A DNA stretch of 64,000 bases, taken from Leptoclinus maculatus. Lineage: Eukaryota; Chordata; Actinopteri; Perciformes; Stichaeidae. A model generated the notes under the pieces. It saw only the letters and a list, made by a program, of their open reading frames with translations. It had not been told where the DNA came from and did no database searches. Made by a program: the position numbers and the translations under genes. Of the stretch, positions 1 to 11,483 are shown one piece after another (position 1 is the stretch's first letter; each line of letters starts with the position of its first letter). The stretch spans positions 9,546,642 to 9,610,641 of the forward strand of contig JAVDOI010000007.1 in assembly GCA_032191485.1 (NCBI GenBank), in the 5' to 3' direction.

Positions 1-1198
1 TTAGATCAAAAGCGTAAACGCAGCAAAAGTTACACTTTGAAAGCAGTAAAAGTGTTGCTGCTGCTAAACCTACGATGGTACAATTCAAGATGTGCCGCAG
101 TAATTTCTGTCTTCATGTGAGGTCCTCAGAGAGAGTCAGTGAGGTAATCTTTAAAAAACAATCTTGTTTCTAACATTGGCAATACGGGCGAGGAAAGGGC
201 AAGTTTATTTCTAGAGCATATTTTTGACACAAAGGCAAATCAAAGTGCTTTACAGAAGCAAACACATGTACGGTAGAATTAAAGGATGTAAGAGGTGCAG
301 AAGTATAAGAATGTCATTACATGACCTCAGGAAAAGCAGTTGCGAACAAAAAGGTTTTAAGCCTCGATTTAAATAAACTTTTTTAAGTAAAATGACTTAC
401 ATTTGGATGCTTGCCCACGCTGAATACCAATAGAGTACTTAATAATACCATTCAATTCTAAAAACATGCATCAGGCCAATGTTTCGCTATGCGACATGAT
501 AGTTGGATGATCGCTCGCTTGCTGTTAGGACATGGTGGGAGTGATCGGCCGGTCACCGGTCGTGGATGATCACCTGACAACCGGCTGGTTTCAATTGGTG
601 CATCGCTGGATATCACTTGTGCCGACGTGGACAATGACTCTGCAAATATGAGGTTCATGAGCGAGAACCTCAACAACTGTATCACAGACAGTGGCACTGG
701 GGAAACAACATTGTTATTGTTGAACTTGTTGGGCATTCCTCATGATGGAGTCACCTTTTGACCAAAGTTGAGAGCTGACATGGACGCTGAAGTGTGGGTT
801 TGGAGCAGGTTACCCTGGAGGAGGAGAGCCGGTGCCATGAGGGCCAGAAGCTGCATGCCAAGGGGCTCAACGTCTTCTTGAAGGCGGCTGCGCTGGACTG
901 GCTGAAAGCTCCCGGTTATCGGTGTACTAATGTTGCTCCAGCTTCCCCGGAACCTCGAAACCTCGTTGCCCAGTTGTTGGAGTATAGGAGGCGTTCCAAC
1001 CTTGTTTCTTCTCAACCACAACGACCATCCAGTCTTGGAAGAGCTCCGCATCTTGGGTTTAGCACCAAGCCTGGCTCAGGGATCTTCCTCATGAGTCGGT
1101 CTGACGATCACAGCTCCGGCTCCTCTGCGATGGAAGAAGGACCAAGCCAAGGGGTGTGTGAGAAGTACATGACGGGGGGTGCAGAGTAAACCCCTTAG
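1..1198. other. No recognised gene (banp intron or 3' side); one anonymous ORF
   Basis: This lies downstream of banp exon 5 in the direction of that gene, so it is probably intronic. None of the BEN-domain exons expected next in banp could be found here. A plus-strand open frame at 794-1189 (131 codons) begins Met-Gly-Leu-Glu-Gln and has a fairly polar, protein-like composition. It has no recognisable domain and no clear splice context. It could be a decayed retrocopy or transposon exon, or chance. I do not call it a gene. Confidence 0.4.
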
Positions 1199-1731
1199 CA
1201 GTAGTGGTGTAACAATACACGTATTTGTACCACGGCGATTGGTACATTTATAGCCACGGATATGAGACGCTACTCTGTAGTGGAAAAAGCAGGCTGTACG
1301 AACATGCTTAATGTTATTGAGCCCCGGAGCCCGGAGTCTGAGCGAGCTAATGTCACTATTCCTGTGACTACTGACAATGCCAGGAATATAGTTAATGCTG
1401 TTAGAGCTGCTGGTCCAGGGCCACAAATACAATGTTTTGCCCGTGTCATTAATCTAGCATCTCAGAGAGCAACGGCAGTGCAGCAGATCTCAGGCCTCCC
1501 AAGATCAGAGAAACAGCAGCACATGTGTTGAGGACAAAACAGGAGTTGCTGCAGCTTCCTGTACACAAATGAATCCATCAAGTCAAAAAGAACATACTTT
1601 ATGATGTTAGTTAAGGACGTTTTTTTGGCATTTCTCCTTTTTTTTGCAGTATTGAAAACGTACCGCACTGTGGCACCACTGTGTCGTACCGAACCGAACC
1701 GAGCCTTTTGAGAACCGCTACACTCCTACTG
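1199..1731 (+). mobile_element. hAT (Ac/ZBED-like) transposon remnant
   Basis: The ends are related inverted repeats: CAGTAGTGGTGTAAC at the left and the reverse complement of CAGTAGGAGTGTAGC at the right. Both are followed inward by the GTACC/GAACC-rich subterminal sequence typical of fish Ac-like hAT elements. Between them, 1350-1500 translates to a short transposase piece including TTDNARNIVNAV and CFARVINLASQ, which resembles the RNase-H-like region of ZBED1-type transposases. At about 533 bp it is an internal-deletion derivative without catalytic capacity. No perfect 8-bp target duplication is visible at the flanks, so the exact ends may be eroded. Confidence 0.75.
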
Positions 1732-1997
1732 AGCAGGACCCAACATGTGATCCTCGAGGCACACTTAAAGATCAATTAAAAGCCAAACAAAATAGAAAAT
1801 ATGCTCATTTCTATCCACTGACTACAAGGGAAGAAAAGCAATAACATACACGGTAATGGCCTTTCTACACTTTACAACTTGGGAGCGAAACGCCAACCTC
1901 GTGATTAAAGGTCAACCCCGCTTTATCTCCTGAACCACAGCCGACCCCCCTATGAGCGGTTTCTTTTTGTGTCTAAACGATCAGTGTTGAGTCATAC

Positions 1998-4900
1998 CTT
2001 CTGAATTGAGTGTGATGAGCGTGACATTTTGGCCATTTTGAGCGTTGCTGGAATGGCCGCCATTAGAAACAGTGTCACTGGCCTCTGAGCCGCTGTCTTG
2101 TTCTTCCTGACTCTCCTCGGGGCCCGGCACCTTTACCAAGATTGTGTTCTGTCGCTTCCTGGTCACCGTACTGAAAACAAACACAGATCTGTGATCGGTA
2201 TGTGTAACATCAAGACGGATCATGGCAGCAGCCACCTTGTATGAGGAAGTCAGATTCTTTTCACTGCTCAATTGCCTGGATTGAACAACTGGCTACTACT
2301 ACTTATGGTAGTGCTATTTACAGGGTATTTAAAAATCCAGAAGGTATCATTTTCAATAACGTCATGAATTGAGACGCTATGCTTTCTATGGCGCTTAATT
2401 GATTTGCTGTATTGTAGTGCAGCGCAAGCGCCACCAGAGGTCAGTCTCCACTGGTGGAACAGGAAGCTGAGCTGAAAAATATGGGGGGATAACGTTACAG
2501 GGCATGTTGTGGGTACTTTGGGTTTAGTCTTTTTCCTGTTACAGCTTTTGCAACTGCTGGTTGGTCATTTTAAAGACAGGGCTTAGATATGATATTTATA
2601 CATTTATTTTCACAACGTAAAGAAAAACTATCACAAAGTAATTTCTATTCAGCGTCTGTCATTTTCAGTGAGCTTGGCATTTGCCCCGTGACCAGCGGTG
2701 TAATTAGGCTACAATAAAAAGCACCGTGTTTAACGACATCATAAGTAACACAGGTCTAGTTTTGATAAATGTAGAAACTATTGTCTCGTGAAGTAGTCTC
2801 ATGTTCCAAAATAAAGCAAATTGTTTAATTACATCGTGCAGGGGCAGTTTTAGGAATTCCACATAGCAACACAAGGTATCCTATTCAAAACACAAGAAAA
2901 AATGTTAGTGCTGGAAACAGACCGATTACACTGAGAGACTCTTTTCTCTCTCTTTGTACTGACGCACAGAAGCAAATAACAACACAGAACTCTAGGATTA
3001 CATATTTAAATGTCAAATGCTGTCACGTGTGACCGCAACATTGTTTATGCGACACTGTGTTGTTGTGATTTTCACATGTCTGGGCCCTAGTCCTCGTAAG
3101 TCGCTCAACTAAGTCGATCAAATGTCCAATTATCCAGCTTGAATTACCGAGATGATTGAAGGCAGGCTATCTCGGTTCCTCAAAGGCTGATCAGCGCTCA
3201 AACAGTCTCGTTATGTCGAACAAGACCTCAGTCATCAGGATAATTGGGCGTGCCCGTTTTACGTCAAAGGGGGTAAGCATCGATCACCGAAACCATGATT
3301 TTCTAACAGTACAATAGCGAATAAAGTAAAAGAAAGAGCGTCTTTTTTTCTCCGCTGGCGAGCAGGAGATGATCATGAACGCATATGAGGAAGTCAAGAC
3401 CATAATCATGGCTAAATCTAACACCGCCATCCCTTCCGTTCGTACGGCTTGCTTACGAAAATTACGTCACAAAACATGGCCGTTTTTGGTATCCCAGAAT
3501 GCACAAAATCCTCATCTTTTCAAAGAAAACATTGATTTTCTTTTATTTTTTATGGATTTTTCACAAAAGGAGCCCAAACACACACTGTCCAAAGTTGCCA
3601 TGACCGCTGCAAGTCAGGTCTTGCAGCATTTCGACGGCGAAAGATACATTACAGACCCGAATTTACAAGTGAATGTACTAGCGGATGTTACCATGGAGCT
3701 AGCGGCTTCAGAAAAGGCTAGTACTTATAGTAGAAACCTAATACTTCTCTTTCAAAAGCTGTCAACCAACGTGTTCATAATTTTCACTTTTCACATGCGG
3801 TTTTTTTCTGATTAATCTTTTCATGGAAAGAACACTGTAGAATGGTCATACTTTGTCCTATCTTCTTCAAATACATTTGAGGCAGGTGTTCACTGATAGT
3901 GTAGTTACAGCCCTATACTGTCCTTTACCTGTACAGATACAGCCACAGCCACAGGCAGTTATTTATACTGAAAGATACTTTTTTATTTTAGACGGACAAA
4001 ACTCTTACATTTTTACTGACTTCAAAGGCCCACTGCTCTGTTTCTGTATGACCCACAGGTTTTCTGACACTTTCACAAGGAACTTTAGGGGGTTTTCTTT
4101 CTGGCAAGACCTCATTGATGCATATAGTCAGAGTGGTTCAGACGCTACAGACATTTTAATTTGGGTATGTCATTTTAGGCATTTTTGCTCCAAATTGGGG
4201 GGGGAGGGGGGGAGTGGAAGAGGTGCCTGCTGGCAGTAGGCTTAACCCTTTGGCCCCCATCCTCTCTAGGACTTTTTTTTGGCTTATTCTCGAAAATATT
4301 ATACACATACTCAAAGGGGCCTTACTCTCTAACTACAAGGTCTTTTTTAATAATTTCAAATGATTAATAACACTAAGACGGGTTTGCTCATATGAATTGA
4401 GTAAATATTACGTATATGTTACTGGTTAATAGCTGATGAAGATGGAACACAGCTCCACTTTGAAAAATGTCAAATTTGTATGGTGATAAACCACTATTAT
4501 TCATAATACTATATTAAATGAGGCTCAGTGAAGCCTAAAGACCACCCACAATCATAGCAAACGACAGCAGTAGTCACACACAAAAGAATTGGAGTGAATA
4601 GAGTGAAGTAGACCAGAGCAAGAGACATAAACGTACGAGAGGTCACGAGAGGTCGTAATTTGAGAAAGTGTGTAAAGTGTTACACATGCTTCTGTTCATG
4701 AGAAATTCTTTGTTCAAACGGTATGCTGCATGGTTGTGGAAATATTATATTTGTTACTGAAAATTGCATTGTGCGGTAGTGATCGGTACTGTTCGGGCCC
4801 AAAAGGTTAATGGAATGCATCATCGAATGAGATCTTATAGCGAAAATAATCATCTCAACTCTTTCAGAATAAGTAGATAAAACAAGCCCAAAGAGTATCT

Positions 4901-7900
4901 AATTGATACGAATTAATAGATACTTATGAGGATATATGTACTGTATGCGCTTATGTATCATACTATATATGTGTATATACAGTGGGTATGGAAAGTATTC
5001 AGACCCCTTTACATTTTTCACTCTTTGTTTCATTGCAGCCATTTGCTAAAATCAAAAAAGTTCATTTTATTTCTCATTAATGTACACGCAGCACCCCATC
5101 TTGACAGAAAAAAAACAGAAATGTAGAAATGTTTGCAAATTTATTAAAAAAGAAAAACTGAAATATCACATGGTCATAAGTATTAAGACCCTTTGCTGTG
5201 ACACTCATATTTAACTCACATGCTGTCCATTTCTTCTGATCCTCCTTGAGATGGTTCTACTCCTTCATTGGAGTCCAGTTGTGTTTAATTAAACTGATTG
5301 GACTTGGTTAGGAAAGGCACACACCTGTCTATATAAGACCTTACAGCTCACAGTGCATGTCAGAGCAAATGAGAATCATGAGGTCGAAGGAACTGCCCAA
5401 GGAGGTCAGAGACAGAATTGTGGCAAGGCACAGATCTGGCCATGGTTACAAAATAATTTCTGCAGCACTCAAGGTTCCTAAGAGCACAGTGGCCTCCATA
5501 ATCCTTAAATGGAAGAAGTTTGGGACGACCAGAACTCTTCCTAGACCTGGCCGTCCAGCCAAACTGAGCAATCGTGGGAGAAGAGCCTTGGTGAGAGAGG
5601 TAAAGAAGAACCCAAAGATCACTGTGGCTGAGCTCCAGAGATGCAGTAGGGAGATGGGAGAAAGTTCCACAAAGTCAACTATCACTGCAGCCCTCCACCA
5701 GTCGGGGCTTTATGGCAGAGTGGCCCGACGGAAGCCTCTCCTAACTGCAAGACATATGAAAGCCCGCATAGAGTTTGCCAAAAAACACATGAAGGACTCC
5801 CAGACTATGAGAAATAAGATTCTCTGGTCTGATGAGACCAAGATTGAACTTTTTGGCGTTAATTCTAAGCGGTATGTGTGGAGAAAACCAGGCACTGCTC
5901 ATCACCTGCCCAATACAATCCCAACAGTGAAACATGGTGGTGGCAGCATCATCATGCTATGGGGGTGTTTTTCAGCTGCAGGGACAGGATGACTGGTTGC
6001 AATTGAAGGAAAGATGAATGCGGCCAAGTACAGAGATATCCTGGAAGAAAACCTCTTCCAGAGTGCTCTGGACCTCAGACTGGGCCGAAGGTTCACCTTC
6101 CAACAAGACAATGACCCTAAGCACACTGCTAAAATAACAAAGGAGTGGCTTCGGAACAACTCTGTGACCATTCTTGACTGGCCCAGCCAGAGCCCTGACC
6201 TAAACCCAATTGAGCATCTCTGGAGAGACCTGAAAATGGCTGTCCACCAACGTTCACCATCCAACCTGACGGAACTGGAGAGGATCTGCAAGGAAGAATG
6301 GCAGAGGATCCCCAAATCCAGGTGTGAAAAACTTGTTGCATCATTCCCAAGAAGACTCATGGCTGTACTAGCTCAAAAGGGTGCTTCTACTCAATACTGA
6401 GCAAAGGGTCTGAATACTTATGACCATGTGATATTTCAGTTTTTCTTTTTTAATAAATTTGCAGAAATTTCTACATTTCTGTTTTTTTCTGTCAAGATGG
6501 GGTGCTGCGTGTACATTAATGAGAAATAAAATTAACTTTTTTGATTTTAGCAAATGGCTGCAATGAAACAAAGAGTGAAAAATGTAAAGGGTCTGAATAC
6601 TTTCCGTACCCACTGTATATGTATGTGTAGATTACCATATAGAACTAGGAGTTTGAATATGTGTGTGTGCAAATCTGTCTATGGGCGGATCAGTATGTAT
6701 ATTATTCATAATCAGAAATTCAATCAATTGAAGCAGTGAAAAGAAATTGTGTGATTCTCTCTATTCTTATGAGTATAATAATGATATGCTATGGTGTACT
6801 AATAACACTGTCATATAATTATGAGTGCTTTCAAGCCCCATGTAGTTGCAACCCAGCCATCAAGAGGACATGGGAGCAAGTAAAACCTAAGCACACAAAC
6901 ATTATTCAGAATGGTGAGTCCATACAATATGTGCCATGGTAATGTATTGAACACATCCATAAGTTTCTTAAGCACCAAATAAACTTTACGAACAGCACGG
7001 CATGCAGCGGCATCGCCGACACTGTACAATAATGTACCACTCGCAAAAAAGCTCACGGCTATGATACAGTCTGTGAGACGGTCAATGCTCGTGTGGTGTT
7101 CACAATGTATGACTCAAGAAGGTCTTGTAAATAAATGATTCCTTGTCGGCAGAATCGATAGCGCTCGTATAGGAAGTCATCGTGATGGGATAAGGGATCT
7201 TGGCGATCGCGGTCCGTGTACATTTTAGTCATCTGTTTTACCGTTAAAATATACGGACATTTCCGTATTTTCGTTTCATCGAATGAACGGTAAAACAGAC
7301 GATCAAGACGTACACGGACCGATCTCGAAGAACTCTCTCACTATAAAACGTTAATCTAACTAATATCGCTTCTTCATTAATGGGATGAGGAAGGGAGATG
7401 ACATTTCTTCCCGGGGGAGTGGCAAACTTATCCAGCTTCCTTCAGTGAGCCTGCTCTGGAGCAGGTTCACGCTTATTGATGTGTTGCTATGGTGATTGAG
7501 CTAAACCTGCTTCGAGGAACCGAAAAGCCTGATGTATGTAATCTCATCCTCAAACTTATCCCGCTAACTCAGTTAGCGACGTACGAGGAATAGGGCCCTG
7601 ACCTCATTCCACACTATAATAACAACAACTTTATTTATATACAGGCATATAGTGTGAGCCACTCACTTGCTCAGCAGATTCTCCAGAGGGGTGTCTTCTT
7701 GGTGAGGGCCCTTCGGGTGTTCACTGCTCACGATCACATTTGTTTGTGGAACAACACTAAACAAAAAGTTCCAAACACATTGGTTAACTGGCACATGTAT
7801 GCATGCCTTGCAGTCTGTTTTAGGTAATGTGGCTCTGCTGGCTCCTGTAATCACGATCAGCTTTGTAATATTCTGCATGAATGGAGACTATTTGCGATTG

Positions 7901-8798
7901 GTGCAAAATGCAATAGTGGGCAACACTTTGTATCTTACCATCGCACTTTGTTCCACGTTTGAGTGGCCCCCTGAGGAGACCCTGCAACCATAGGAACCTG
8001 GATAGGACTCTTTGCACACGGCACCATGCTGTCTAGCTTGCGTCCGAGGGCTTTGCATGTAGCATCGAGAGAATATAACTTTGATTCAATTCCCTCCAGC
8101 CGCTGGCTGATTGATGCGGTAAATGAGACCAACAGGTTCTGGAAACAAAAATAAGATTTTGTAAGTGTCATTGAAGCAACAAGTCACATCCTCTTTTTTG
8201 AATTATATAAAAACATATGAGCTTTTGATGGAGTCTATTATACTGAACTGTTACCTTAATAAAAGATATGTCTTGGTTGCTGTTGTTATTCTCTTGGCTG
8301 CTGCTTAATTTCCTTTTTTTCTTCTGAAGCCTCTCATCATCGTCTTCGTGATTGTCCAGCATGTCTGGCATGAATTAAATATAAAGACACCCTCAAACCA
8401 ACAGCACAGCTTTCTTGTTAGATGTCACTATGGGATGCCAAGATTGAAGCTGTTCTCCTGCTCCAATCTCAGCCATAGTATTGAGTATCTGATCCCCATA
8501 CAGTGTTTATCCAGCAAATTCTAAATAACACAGCTGTAGAAAACATACTTAGCGTAAAGTAAGCGGACACTGATTGTCCATGTTTGATAGTGCCACACCT
8601 GCCCAACTTGACAATATCTCGTCAAAAAGGCAGAGAATGTAAATATTCAATGAAAAGAAAATTCACTATATACTGATAAGAAAATATATAAAATAATAAG
8701 TTTTCATATTGTGTCATAAGAATCTTACCTGTCCGGTCATCCGGGTTAAAGTCCTCCACTGTTATTTGCACAATTTCATCCAACTCTTGTTCAGACAT
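1998..8798 (-). CDS. banp: BANP (BTG3-associated nuclear protein, SMAR1), 5' coding exons, partial
   Basis: Five coding exons are visible on the minus strand: 8729-8798, 8255-8364, 7939-8138, 7667-7756 and 1998-2170. All have GT/AG ends and the reading frame carries through every junction, giving about 214 codons. The protein starts MSEQELDEIVQITVEDF, has a basic KKKRK stretch near residue 40, a predicted coiled coil (ISQRLEGIESKLYSLDATC), the conserved block SPIQVPMVAGSPQGATQT, and then RQNTILVKVPG and NVTLITLNSE. These match vertebrate BANP in order. BANP is a nuclear CGCG-motif transcription factor; its C-terminal BEN domain is not in this window and must lie beyond coordinate 1. The ATG exon has a splice acceptor 9 nt upstream of the start, so the 5' UTR begins in a separate exon. 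Intron 4 (about 5.5 kb) is enlarged by transposons. Confidence 0.92.
2300..3368. other. banp intron 4 sequence, no feature recognised
   Basis: This stretch is AT-rich sequence between banp exon 5 and the unidentified ORF pair. I see no repeat termini, no convincing exon and no RNA gene. Confidence 0.5.
3369..4170 (+). CDS. Unidentified plus-strand ORF pair inside banp intron 4 (putative)
   Basis: I do not recognise this. The first frame runs 3369-3815 (ATG at 3369, 148 codons). It reads like a helical protein, with motifs VRTACLRKLRHKTWPFLV, FFMDFSQKEPKHTLSKVAM and VLADVTMELAASEKAST, somewhat reminiscent of HEAT/ARM-type helices. A second protein-like frame follows from about 3890 to 4170 (includes VFTDSVVTALYCPLPVQ and RGFSFWQDLIDAYSQSGSD); a TTTGAGGCAG|GTGTTC context could be its acceptor. 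No clean donor joins the two. Alternatives are a nested antisense gene, a decayed retrogene, or part of an unrecognised mobile element. The length and amino-acid composition make chance less likely, but no family can be assigned. Confidence 0.35.
4980..6615 (+). mobile_element. Tc1/mariner transposon, near full length
   Basis: A 1636-bp element flanked by TA target duplications (4978-4979 and 6616-6617). Its inverted repeats are unusually long, about 220 bp each (roughly 4980-5205 and 6395-6615), starting CAGTGGGTATGG at the left and CAGTGGGTACGG at the right when read inward. The two arms differ at only a few positions, so the insertion is fairly young. The right arm overlaps the end of the transposase frame. 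It encodes one transposase gene on the plus strand. Confidence 0.97.
5357..6400 (+). pseudogene. Tc1 transposase with one in-frame stop
   Basis: A single reading frame of 347 codons holds a paired-like helix-turn-helix region in the first ~120 residues (GHGYKIISAALKVPKSTVAS and a GRP-type AT-hook, RPGRPAKLS). The DDE catalytic domain follows, with catalytic Asp at codon 159 (WSDETK), Asp at codon 251 (QQDND) and Glu at codon 286 (LNPIEHLW). This is the 34-residue spacing of Tc1 (DD34E). TGA at 5990-5992 (codon 212) interrupts an otherwise open frame. The context suggests CGA to TGA, a CpG transition. No frameshift is seen. The stop falls between the first and second catalytic residues, so this copy should not make active enzyme. 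Confidence 0.95.
6618..7210. other. banp intron 4, no feature recognised
   Basis: AT-rich intronic sequence between the Tc1 element and the fold-back element. Only short chance frames are present. Confidence 0.5.
7211..7320. mobile_element. Fold-back (MITE-like) element, 110 bp
   Basis: The two ends are inverted repeats of about 35 bp with roughly 29 matches, beginning GGTCCGTGTAC on the left and ending GTACACGGACC on the right; CTGTTTTACCGTT is shared at the inner side of the arms. The centre (about 40 bp) contains ATTTCCGTATTTTCG. The whole unit would form a hairpin. One end of the same family is found again at 13990-14056. The flanks show no convincing target duplication, so the family cannot be assigned. 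Confidence 0.7.
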
Positions 8799-8819
8799 TG
8801 TTCACAACTGAAATAAGAT

Positions 8820-10340
8820 CATTTGAAGAATTTAACAAGAGAGGAAAATATGTATTAACTGACATTCTACGACAAGGCAGAATATCTTTCTGTTGTGTGT
8901 AGCTATCTCTGCATTAATGAGGAATATGCACTTTAAAATCAACTAGTTCTCATATTTTGTTCGCACATGACTTTTTAAAAACACATTTATCTATCATTTC
9001 CTTATGCTGACCACTTATTTTCCTATACTGACCATCTATTTCTGCCGTCTCTATACATTTTGCATGCTATATGTAATGCCAAATATTGTTGAGCAATTCT
9101 AAGTAATTTGTACTTACTTGAGTCTATGCTTTTTGAGATGTATTTGAGCTTTCATCTTGGTACATTAGCATCTTATAACATAAAAGCAAGAGTAGAAGTC
9201 GAATTTTATAGCTTCCAAAAATTTATCATTTGTAGGTTATTATAAAGATATACACTCATAATTGACTAAAGAAAGACTACTAATGCATGCTACAACAGTC
9301 ACCTTATTGAATAATGCAAAAACCTTTACCTTCAAGTTTATGAAGCACATGTAAGGATGCATTTTAACTATATCAATCACTTAAACTCTGACTCAAAGAG
9401 GAATTCATTTATTGTGTACATGTACTGCATATGGCTCGTCTGACACAGCATGTGAGGAACCAGACAGGAGTGACAGCTGTGTTGTGTGTGTGAGGGGGAA
9501 AGGGAGGGAAATACTAGGTATCCTGAGACATTATATGCCCACCTTCTCCTGGGTCAATCCCTCTTTACATTTAATTCATGTATGAATACATGGAGAAGAT
9601 CATGTAATTATGAATGAGAACAACTGACTTGAAACTGCAAAACCCCCCTAGCATTTTATTAACTGACGGCCAATATTAGCTTCTTGAGCTAGCTCTAGCA
9701 GTTAAGGGGGTCGGGGTAGGATGACGTTATGATACAGCTGTTTTTGCAAAAATCCTGCTTCTCTAAATAGCTAACTGAAGCTGCGTCATTGAAATAGCAC
9801 GCGCAGCAGCAAAGTCTTGCTGGCCCTACTGAGTTAACTACGTTTGTATTGCTAACGCCACATTACTCCTATTTAGCGTTAGCTAGCTAACTGGGCGGGG
9901 GTCTATTGCCGGTGTACATTAGGTTAGCTATGGGTAACGTTAGCGTTGAGATAAAACAAACCGATGAAATCAACTTTTAAACCTGACGTGTTAATACTTT
10001 CATTGAACGTATCCGAGCTAACGTTCGGCAAAAATGTCCCATGTTGCACTCACGCTAGCTATGTAGCCGGAGCACATGCTAGCTAATGTTAGCTAAGCTA
10101 GCACAACTCCAAAATCGGATTTGCAAGCTCGCGTGCTAACGTTAATACCAAGACAAGCGGAAATGAGTTGGTGTCTAAGCTAGCGTGGTGGTTAGCATGC
10201 TAGTGGGGCCTAAAGGCCGTCCAAATGTAAAGCAAGAATCCTAAACTGTTCTAAGAAATAACAATTAAATATCATTTTGAATCAGCATCTCCCCCTACAG
10301 CTAGGCACACAACACATGTACCGAGTAAGATTGGGTTATA
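8820..10340 (-). other. banp intron 1, with a GCTAGC/GTTAGC-rich segment
   Basis: This lies between the ATG-bearing exon (acceptor at 8808-8809) and the inferred noncoding first exon. The left half is plain AT-rich intron. From about 9680 to 10205 the tetranucleotides TAGC and GCTA recur unusually often, as GCTAGC, GTTAGC and GCTAACG motifs in both orientations. No exon or RNA gene is visible. Confidence 0.5.
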
Positions 10341-10344
10341 TTAC

Positions 10345-10440
10345 CGTGTGAATGATGAATTCTCGTGTTGTTTGTGGAGATTCCGATAACGGCGTCGTTC
10401 CTCGCGAGAGATGAGACTGTGCCTTCGTTTGTTCCTCACA
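10345..10440 (-). promoter_or_regulatory. banp: banp noncoding first exon and promoter with a CGCG (BANP-type) motif
   Basis: On the minus strand, a splice donor context CACACG|GTAATA sits at 10344-10345 and fits the acceptor at 8808-8809, defining an inferred noncoding exon 1. Just upstream, CCTCGCGAGA (plus strand 10400-10409) matches the palindromic consensus TCTCGCGAGA at nine of ten positions. That motif is known to be bound by BANP at CpG-island promoters. The start site is inferred to lie close to it; no TATA box is evident. Confidence 0.55.
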
Positions 10441-10838
10441 TAGACAGTTCCTCGCTCATTCAGGGGGGACCTAGAAAGCAGCCTGTTACTGAACAACCCC
10501 AGTAGAAACAACACGCAAACTCATCGGAGGATTTAACATCAACACATATTTTACTTATCCGTTTATTGGCATTCAGTTTAGTTCAGGTTTAAGCTGTTTA
10601 GCGAGTTAAATGTTTCAAAACGGTTTAGACTGAAAACATTGTGCTGACTTTAATTTCTGAAAAGATGTAGTTTTATTTTGTTTTTGTGACTTTAGTCAAT
10701 CTGAATATACTGGCGCCCTTGAAGAAATTGTAAATTAAAATTGCAGGAAAAACATGTAATTGACCATCCAGTTTATGTTTAGGACCGATATTATGTTGTT
10801 TGCTTTCGCTTTAGAAAGGGGAAAAAGGGGAAAAATTA

Positions 10839-10911
10839 CGAGCCAGCCAGGAGTCGAACCTAGAATCTTCTGATCCGTAGTCAGACGCGTTATCCATTGC
10901 GCCACTGGCCC
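10839..10911 (-). tRNA. tRNA-Arg (anticodon ACG)
   Basis: The minus strand folds as a 73-nt tRNA: acceptor GGGCCAG with CTGGCTC and discriminator G, A box TGGCGCAATGG, anticodon loop CTACGGA (ACG), and a T arm with TTCGACT and one U-G pair. It resembles vertebrate tRNA-Arg-ACG. A run of T on the minus strand just downstream (10831-10835) is a suitable Pol III terminator. CCA is not encoded, as expected. Confidence 0.96.
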
Positions 10912-10924
10912 GCGCCGTATAACT

Positions 10925-11345
10925 GAAATGACCCGGAACTAGTTATTCGTGCACATCAGCGTGCTCTTTGACAATTATTTTTCCTCGACCCCACATTTCC
11001 ATGAACCCGAAAACGCTGATTGGTCAATTCTTGGCTAATTCTTGGTTGCGATACGAGCGCTGACTGGCCACAACGGACATATCTTGTTTGATTTGTGGTT
11101 ACAAGGTGATTGGCTGTCACAACCAAGAATGAACTCGACTCACGGGTGGCAGTGAGACGGCGACTGACAGCTGAATAAATCGCATTGGTCTCAGATCAAC
11201 AGCTGCGTGAAATACACTTTGAGGTCTTCTTTACGAATCCCGCTCATTCCTGTTCCAACTCATTATGATCAGTAGAAATACGTATGACAGCAACAACATA
11301 TGTGAACTAGGCCTCTGTAAAAGCAGTGGTGGAAGAAGTATCAAT
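10925..11345. repeat. Copy 1 of a ~430-bp dispersed repeat (also at 19488 and 27897)
   Basis: Starting at GACCCGGAACTAGTTATTCG and ending near GGTGGAAGAAGTATCAAT, this stretch is clearly homologous to 19488-19910 and 27897-28320. Those two lie downstream of carboxylesterase copies 1 and 2. This copy has diverged more than the other two have from each other. It begins beside the 5' flank of the tRNA-Arg gene. No coding capacity is seen. It is probably a relic module of the same duplication unit. Confidence 0.8.
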
Positions 11346-11483
11346 TGAGTGATGACGTCCATATATTTGTGTTGATAATACAAGAGATAGAGGAGCCTTA
11401 AATCTACAACTGGAAACGTGATTTAGAATCACGCTGTTTTTCCACATCTATGTATTGGTATATCAATTGTGCACAGCATCTAA

